This document shows, in pieces, positions 59,454 through 64,000 of a DNA stretch of 64,000 nt (positions are counted from its first letter, which is position 1; each line of letters begins with the position of its first letter). Origin of the DNA: DATLLN01 sp963797175 (GTDB lineage: Bacteria > Actinomycetota > Thermoleophilia > Gaiellales > JAICJC01). The stretch is taken from contig CAWCOL010000009.1 in the NCBI GenBank assembly GCA_963797175.1, positions 558,001-622,000 of the forward strand, in the 5' to 3' direction. Under the pieces are notes generated by a model. The model was given only the letters and a program-made list of their open reading frames with translations. It did no database searches and was not told the origin of the DNA. The translations under genes and the position numbers were made by a program.

Positions 59454-60185
59454 GTGGGTGCAACGCTCTACAAGGCGCGGGGTGTGCCCCCGAAGCGCGC
59501 GGTGTGCGCGATCTGCGTCGAGCGCACGCGCGGCCGCACCGAGCTGGTCGACCTCGGCCGCGGGGTCACGGTGTGGCTGTGCCCCGATCACGCCGGCGAC
59601 GACTTCCGGAGGCGGCGGAGCGGTCGCGACTTCGCGCTCACGCTGCACCGCCTGTGGAGCGCGCACGGCTGCCTCACCCGCACGCGCAGCCGAGCGCTCA
59701 CCGATCACCTCGACATGCTGCGCGGGAGCGGCCCGCCGGGCCGAGGGAGGCCGGGCTCCTACTCCTGGCGCTCCCTGCGAACGGAGGCCGAGGCCCGCTT
59801 CGCCGCGGGCGAGCCGACCACCCAGGTGATCGCCGAACTCCGCGCCCGACACCGGGGCGACTACGCCACCGTCCCCAGCATCCGCACCATGCGCCGCTGG
59901 TACACCCAACGCCGCTGGCTCCAGCTCCCTTCCGCTGAGCCGAAGAGCAGCGACAAGGGCACGAACGACGCCCCTCCATCGGCGTCCGGTGCTCCCACGG
60001 CTGTCCCACCACCCGCGGACGCACCGTCGGGGAGCTCGATCGTTCGTGCGGCGGGATTGTCACTTGACCGACCGCACCCCGGCCAAGTGGCAATCACCCC
60101 CTCGACCACCTCCGAGCCTCCAGGAGGGGATGTGCAGTCCGGAATCCCGTCCTCGAACACCAGACCGCCGCCCGACCAGCGATAG
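59454..60185 (+). CDS. cysteine-containing helical protein of unknown function
   Basis: 243 residues from GTG 59454. The N-terminal part has CAICVERTRGRTELVDLGRG and VTVWLCPDHAGDDFRRRRSG, a possible CxxC...CxxH zinc site. A helical central region (RLWSAHGCLTRTRSRALTDH, RSLRTEAEARFAAGEPTTQV, PSIRTMRRWYTQRRWLQLP) resembles a helix-turn-helix segment. The last 75 residues are Ser/Pro rich and disordered-looking. It could be a small DNA-binding protein; no family is certain. Followed by a strong terminator. Confidence 0.65.
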   Translation: MGATLYKARGVPPKRAVCAICVERTRGRTELVDLGRGVTVWLCPDHAGDDFRRRRSGRDFALTLHRLWSAHGCLTRTRSRALTDHLDMLRGSGPPGRGRPGSYSWRSLRTEAEARFAAGEPTTQVIAELRARHRGDYATVPSIRTMRRWYTQRRWLQLPSAEPKSSDKGTNDAPPSASGAPTAVPPPADAPSGSSIVRAAGLSLDRPHPGQVAITPSTTSEPPGGDVQSGIPSSNTRPPPDQR

Positions 60186-60209
60186 GACGAGGACACGAAC
60201 CGGTTCGGC

Positions 60210-60249
60210 GCGTCGGGCCGGGCCCCCCGGGCCAGGCCCGGCCCGACGC
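60210..60249. terminator. strong terminator hairpin
   Basis: A perfect 15-bp stem (60210-60224 with 60235-60249) and 10-nt loop, 25 bp past the stop at 60185 and before the convergent membrane gene. Confidence 0.8.
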
Positions 60250-60368
60250 ACGAGAGCGCCCGGCGGAGATGTACCGTCAAACTATGGCCGACGATCCCGC
60301 GTCGAACGAGTCCGTCGGAGCGAGGATCGGTTCGAGTGCCAGGAGTGTCATGGGACGACTCACCCGCG

Positions 60369-60683
60369 CTACATGCAGCTGCTGCCGCTCGTCGCGGAGC
60401 AGACCGCTGCTGCCGGGAGGAGCAGGACGGCGTACCACACGCCGATCATGAGCAGCGACGCACCCGCGAGGGCAACCGCTCGAAGCACGCGATAGCCCGT
60501 CAGCAACCCGAGAACGAACGCCGCCAACGGTGGGATCGATATCACCGTCCACACCAAGAGGCGATCGCGCGATACGCCGGGGTTCGTGATGCCATCGGCG
60601 AATACCGCGAGCACAACCAGAGCAGGGATCAGGCCGAGCGACGCGGCCAGCACGGAACGGCGACCCAATCGTTCATCGAGCAT
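60369..60683 (-). CDS. small membrane protein of unknown function
   Basis: 104 residues from ATG 60683 (MLDERLGRRSVLAASLG) with about three membrane segments: LIPALVVLAVFADGITN, LLVWTVISIPPLAAFVLGLL and ALAGASLLMIGVWYAVLLLP. It ends in AVCSATSGSSCM. The frame runs to 60761 without support. No family recognised. Confidence 0.55.
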   Translation of the reverse strand: MLDERLGRRSVLAASLGLIPALVVLAVFADGITNPGVSRDRLLVWTVISIPPLAAFVLGLLTGYRVLRAVALAGASLLMIGVWYAVLLLPAAAVCSATSGSSCM

Positions 60684-60868
60684 CCACTCAGTGTCGGCAT
60701 CTGCCGGGCGGATCGTGACTTGGCGACGAGCGCGGCACCGAAGGACACGAGACGCGAGCAATGCTCCAAGACGGACGACGCAGGTTTCCCCTCCCCACCT
60801 GTCGGGAATACTTGAGCGGTAAAGCAGTTTTGGATCCAGTCGGATCCGCCAGTCCCGGGAGGCACGAG

Positions 60869-61375
60869 ATGCTGCGCACGATTCTGCGAGTGACGATAGG
60901 GGTGCTGTTCATCGGCCACGGCACCCAGAAGCTGTTCGGCTGGTTCGGCGGCAGCGGGCTGGACGCGACGGCCGACGGATTCGAGAACCTCGGCCTGCAC
61001 CCCGGCCGCGAGAACGCGATCGCGGGCGGCACGGCGGAGGCAGTGGGTGGCGCGCTGCTGGCGGCCGGGCTTGCGACACCGCTCGCCGTCGGAGCGCTGA
61101 TCAGCGTGATGGTCACGGCCATCCGCACGGTGCACCTGAAGAACGGCGTCTGGACCACGAACGGCGGCTACGAGTACAACCTCGTCATCATCGCCGCCCT
61201 GCTCACCCTGGCCGAGGCGGGCCCGGGACCGGTCTCGATCGATGCGCTGATCGGCCAGGACACGGGCTCGTCGCTGCGCGCGCTGGGCCTCGCCGCGCTG
61301 GGCGCGGGCGCGTCGGCGGCCGCCATCGAGCGCGCCCGCCGGGTCGAGCCGGCACTGGTCCACTCCGGATCGTGA
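60869..61375 (+). CDS. DoxX family membrane protein
   Basis: 168 residues with about four membrane segments. Signature: LRTILRVTIGVLFIGHGTQK then LFGWFGGSG, and GTAEAVGGALLAAGLATPLA, VMVTAIRTVHLKNGVWTTNG, YEYNLVIIAALLTLAEAG. DoxX-like proteins are linked to redox and quinone processes at the membrane, but the activity of this member is unknown. ATG 60869 follows GGGAGG. The longer frame to 60761 is not supported. Confidence 0.88.
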   Translation: MLRTILRVTIGVLFIGHGTQKLFGWFGGSGLDATADGFENLGLHPGRENAIAGGTAEAVGGALLAAGLATPLAVGALISVMVTAIRTVHLKNGVWTTNGGYEYNLVIIAALLTLAEAGPGPVSIDALIGQDTGSSLRALGLAALGAGASAAAIERARRVEPALVHSGS

Positions 61376-61379
61376 GGGC

Positions 61380-61409
61380 CCTCACGCGGTATCCCCACCG
61401 CCGGTGAGG
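61380..61409 (+). terminator. hairpin after the DoxX gene
   Basis: CCTCAC-g-CGG (61380-61389) pairs with CCGGTGAGG (61401-61409), one bulge. The 16-nt palindrome CGTGAGGGCCCTCACG (61371-61386) overlaps the DoxX stop and could instead be a protein-binding site. Confidence 0.45.
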
Positions 61410-61529
61410 CGCATCACTCTGCCCCAAACTGCCGCCACCGACCCTGCGTAGTCGCTGCCCGAGGGACGCCGTGCGGTCCGCCCGAGCGGGGGTGGCACGG
61501 GTCCGAAACGGCAAGGCAGGGGGTACGGG

Positions 61530-62348
61530 ATGACCGACCGACTCGCAACCGCAGGCTCGCAGACGAGCGCCGAGCTGCTGCAGGTGATGTCCCGCCGATC
61601 GCTGCTTCGCAGCGGCGCGCTGGCCGGCGGCCTGGCCGTGGCCGGCACGATGCTCGGCGAGAGCGTCGCCAAGGGCAGCACGGGCGTCACGCCGGCGGCG
61701 AAGATCTTCCAGATCACGCAGACCGCGGAGCAGCTGGCCGTGACGCTCTACAGCCACGGCGTGCAGAACGGCCTCGGCCTCGCGGACGACGATCTCGACT
61801 ACTTCAAGGCCGCGGCGATCCACGAGCAGATCCACCAGCGCTTCTTCGCGACCCTGACCGGCGTCGAGGTGCAACCGGCCACGCACTTCAGCTTCCCGGC
61901 CGGCCCGTCCACGTTCACCGACCTGCGCACGTTCATCATCGCCCAGCAGCACCTCGAGGGCGTCTTCGACACGGCGTTCCTGGCGGCTGTCCGCGAACTG
62001 GCCGCACAGGGCCGGTCGCGAGACGCGCAGATCATGGCCCAGATCGCCTGCAACGAGGCTGAGCACCGGGTGCTCGCGCGCGAGATCGCGGCCTCCTCCG
62101 GGTTCGCCCAGCTGCCCAACATCAACCCGGGCGGCAGCGGCACCGTCCCCACCAGCCCGCCCGACAACTGGGGCTTCACCCCGGTGTTCTTCCACACGAC
62201 GCCCCAGGTCGTGGACCTCGTCAAGGCGGACGGGTTCATGAGCCCACGGCCGGGCAACGACTTCGTCTACGCGCCGATCAACTTCCGTGGCGAGGTCTAC
62301 GGCGACGTGTTCGAGCGCATCACCTTCAGGACGCCCTTCGCGGCCTGA
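61530..62348 (+). CDS. ferritin-like domain protein with Tat-like signal
   Basis: 272 residues. The N-terminus VMSRRSLLRSGALAGGLAVA is a twin-arginine-like signal, so it is probably exported folded. The mature part contains a four-helix ferritin-like bundle: AAKIFQITQTAEQLAVTLYS, FKAAAIHEQIHQRFFATLTG with the E..H pattern, FTDLRTFIIAQQHLEGVFDT and AQIACNEAEHRVLAREIAAS. Such proteins may bind iron or have lost the metals; no oxygenase activity is shown. ATG 61530 lies after a GGGGG stretch. Terminates at a strong hairpin. Confidence 0.85.
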   Translation: MTDRLATAGSQTSAELLQVMSRRSLLRSGALAGGLAVAGTMLGESVAKGSTGVTPAAKIFQITQTAEQLAVTLYSHGVQNGLGLADDDLDYFKAAAIHEQIHQRFFATLTGVEVQPATHFSFPAGPSTFTDLRTFIIAQQHLEGVFDTAFLAAVRELAAQGRSRDAQIMAQIACNEAEHRVLAREIAASSGFAQLPNINPGGSGTVPTSPPDNWGFTPVFFHTTPQVVDLVKADGFMSPRPGNDFVYAPINFRGEVYGDVFERITFRTPFAA

Positions 62349-62356
62349 CGGCGAAG

Positions 62357-62390
62357 GCGGGGGTGCTGAAGCCAGTCTCAGCGCCCCCGC
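62357..62390. terminator. bidirectional terminator hairpin
   Basis: GCGGGGGTGCTGA (62357-62369) pairs with TCAGCGCCCCCGC (62378-62390) with one G-U, and the right arm contains the MMPL stop codon. Confidence 0.75.
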
Positions 62391-64000
62391 TCCGCCGGCA
62401 CCTGGCGGCTCCAGCCGGGGCGGCCGGGCCAGCCGCTTAGCCCGCCCAGCACGGCGATCACGCCGGGGGCGAGCAGCGAGCGGACGACGTACGTCTCGAT
62501 CACGATCCCGCTCACCATCGCGACGGCGAGCTCGAGGAACGAGCGGATCGGGATCACGGCGAGCAGGGCGAAGCTGGCTGCCAGCGACATGCCGGCGGCG
62601 CGGATCGCCCGCGACGTCCGCGGCGCCGAGATCGCAATCGCGTCGCGCAGCGGCCGGCGGCCGGCCTCCTGCCAGATCCGGCCGGTCACCAGCACGTTGT
62701 AGTCGGAGCTGAGCGAGACCAGCAGCACGGCCGCCGCGAACGGCACGTAGTAGGTGATGTCGGGGTAGCCGAGCACGGTCTGGAACAGCCAGGTCGTCAG
62801 ACCCAGCGCGGCACCGACGCTGAGCACCGTCACCGCCAGCAGCAGCACCGGCGTGACCAGCGCCCGCATGAACGCGATCAGCAGCAGCAGGTTCACCAGC
62901 AGCACCGCGCCGATGACACGGACGGCGTCGCCGCGCACGGCGTCCACCGCGGCCCGTGCGAGCGGGGTCTGACCCGCGAACGCGACGTGATCGCCACCCA
63001 TCCCGGCGTCGTCCAGGAGCCCCGGCATGCTGTCCTCGAGCCGTCGCAGGTCCTCGATGCCGGACGCCCCCAGCGGGTCGTGCTCGCCGATCATCAGGTA
63101 GCGGGCGGCTCGCCCGTCGGCCGTGACGAAGACGCGGGGCCCGCCCGGAGCCGGCTGGTCGGCCGGGCCGGCGACTCCGGCGTAGCCCGGCTGCGAGCCG
63201 AGCGCGTGCTGGAGCCGGGCCAGGCTGAGCGGGTCGAGCGGCGAGTCGTTGCCGCTCTGGACATCGACCTCGACCGGCCCCAGGATCCCCGGTGCGAACC
63301 CCCGGCCGGCGGCGTCGGCGGCCGAGCGCGCCTCGCTGCTCGCCGGCAGCCCGCTGATCGCGTCGATGCCGACCCGCATGTGGAACGCCTGGTAGGCGCC
63401 GACCGCGAGCACCGCGAGGCAGACGATGCTGATGGCGAGCGCTCCCGGCCGGCCGGCAGCGCCGTAGGCGAAGCGCTCGCGTAGGCGGCGGCCCTGGCCG
63501 GCGCCGGCCGCAGGGGTGTGCGAGGGCCACACCGCCGCGCGCCCCAGCAGCGCAAGCAGGGCGGGCACGAAGACGAGGCAGACAATCATCGCGATCAGGA
63601 CGGTGATCGCGAGCACCGGCCCCAGGTTGCGGAAGAAATCGACCGAGGCGGTGCGCAGCGCGACCAGCGAGACCGACAGGATGACGCCGCCGGTGAACAC
63701 GATCGGCGCCACGGCCGCGGCCGCCGCCTGGGCGCAGTCGGCGGGCGATCCACCGGCATGGAGGCGGTCGCGGAAGTCGCTCAGAAAGAAGACGGTGTAG
63801 TCGGTGACCACGCCGAGCAGCAGGGCCACCACCAGCGGCTCGATCGCCTGCGGCAGCGTCAGGTCGAGCCGGCTCGCGGCCTCGCCCAGCCCCCACAGCG
63901 CGATCGCGAAGGTGACGCCGACCGTCGCCAGCGTGGCCAGGGCGGCGCCGGGCGAGCGGAACGTGAGCAGGATGATGAGCCCGATCGCCGCCAGCGTGAG
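62378..64000 (-). CDS. MMPL family RND transporter, C-terminal part (runs off window)
   Basis: At least 540 residues in one open frame from the right edge to TGA at 62378; the start lies past 64000. Visible: membrane segments ILLTFRSPGAALATLATVGV and LVVALLLGVVTDYTVFFLSD with the conserved TDY..F motif; GGVILSVSLVALRTASVDFF; a large extracytoplasmic loop (DAISGLPASSEARSAADAAG); then VLLVNLLLLIAFMRALVTPV, VTVLSVGAALGLTTWLFQTV, LLVSLSSDYNVLVTGRIWQE with the second SDYN motif. MMPL proteins export lipids or other hydrophobic compounds using the proton gradient. Substrate unknown. Confidence 0.9.
   Translation of the reverse strand, partial: LTLAAIGLIILLTFRSPGAALATLATVGVTFAIALWGLGEAASRLDLTLPQAIEPLVVALLLGVVTDYTVFFLSDFRDRLHAGGSPADCAQAAAAAVAPIVFTGGVILSVSLVALRTASVDFFRNLGPVLAITVLIAMIVCLVFVPALLALLGRAAVWPSHTPAAGAGQGRRLRERFAYGAAGRPGALAISIVCLAVLAVGAYQAFHMRVGIDAISGLPASSEARSAADAAGRGFAPGILGPVEVDVQSGNDSPLDPLSLARLQHALGSQPGYAGVAGPADQPAPGGPRVFVTADGRAARYLMIGEHDPLGASGIEDLRRLEDSMPGLLDDAGMGGDHVAFAGQTPLARAAVDAVRGDAVRVIGAVLLVNLLLLIAFMRALVTPVLLLAVTVLSVGAALGLTTWLFQTVLGYPDITYYVPFAAAVLLVSLSSDYNVLVTGRIWQEAGRRPLRDAIAISAPRTSRAIRAAGMSLAASFALLAVIPIRSFLELAVAMVSGIVIETYVVRSLLAPGVIAVLGGLSGWPGRPGWSRQVPAERGR

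Noticed and set aside
58614..59909. 431-aa minus-strand ORF
   Set aside because: Antisense shadow of DUF6328 and the next gene; composition is low-complexity.
61203..63896. 897-aa minus-strand ORF
   Set aside because: Shadow of the MMPL, ferritin-like and DoxX genes in a wrong frame; rich in arginine/glycine.

Overview
The window is one contiguous stretch of very GC-rich (about 70 percent by eye) bacterial chromosome with dense, mostly short-spaced genes, many GTG starts and many 4-nt GTGA/ATGA overlaps. Codon use, the F420-type luciferase-like oxidoreductase, DUF6328, Holin-X/DUF3618 and the secreted MFRKHLRVPSPAM-type protein point to Actinomycetota, most likely the Thermoleophilia (Solirubrobacterales/Gaiellales side); this is inference from family content. 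I see no rRNA, tRNA, CRISPR array, insertion sequence or prophage.

Layout. 0-8 kb: start of ftsH (runs off the left edge), a secreted beta-helix protein, an ABM-type monooxygenase, a multi-TM protein, an LLM oxidoreductase with a possible 10-codon upstream ORF, and a large secreted SBBP beta-propeller protein. 8-12.5 kb: flavin amine oxidase, a frameshifted GNAT/GyrI-like pair, and an ArsR regulator with an MFS exporter. 12.5-18.2 kb: glycogen-debranching-like protein (frameshifted) and GT4 glycosyltransferase; then two small transcription units that start with homologous, apparently structured 5' leaders, one before a zinc-ribbon peptide plus alanine-dehydrogenase-like protein, the other before an ABM-like protein. 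18.2-21.6 kb: OmpR-type two-component system and a secreted protein. 21.8-26.5 kb: complete sugar-type ABC importer (ATPase, lipoprotein, two permeases), one permease carrying an Ig-like insertion. 26.5-33.5 kb: thioredoxin-reductase-like flavoprotein without CxxC, glyoxalase-fold protein, PAS histidine kinase and two aldehyde dehydrogenases. 33.5-45 kb: DUF2252 protein, type I sulfatase (frameshifted), and a minus-strand operon of two paralogous CocE-type hydrolases, a sarcosine-oxidase-like flavoprotein and a MOSC protein; divergent from it an aromatic-amino-acid-lyase homologue with a degenerate MIO motif. 45-49 kb: spermidine/putrescine-type ABC importer with a perfect 17-bp hairpin between the binding protein and first permease. 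49-54 kb: small proteins, a COG4280-type membrane protein, and an XRE-TPR regulator divergent from a 29-residue hydrophobic peptide gene, with palindromic operators between them. 54-64 kb: topoisomerase IB, MmcQ/YjbR, DUF899, a G1-peptidase-like protein, secreted and membrane proteins, DoxX, ferritin-like protein, and the 3' part of an MMPL transporter running off the right edge.

Themes. The 21.8-26.5 and 45.1-49.1 kb operons are complete importers. The lyase, amine-type importer, two hydrolases and amine oxidase between 37 and 49 kb could form an uptake and breakdown route for an acylated amine or amino-acid derivative; this rests on adjacency only. Several genes carry single-base frameshifts, which may be assembly errors or real decay. 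The most interesting signals are the peptide/XRE-TPR locus at 51.2 kb, the paired 5' leaders at 16.2 and 17.7 kb, the MIO-less lyase at 43.5 kb and the hairpin at 46.3 kb.
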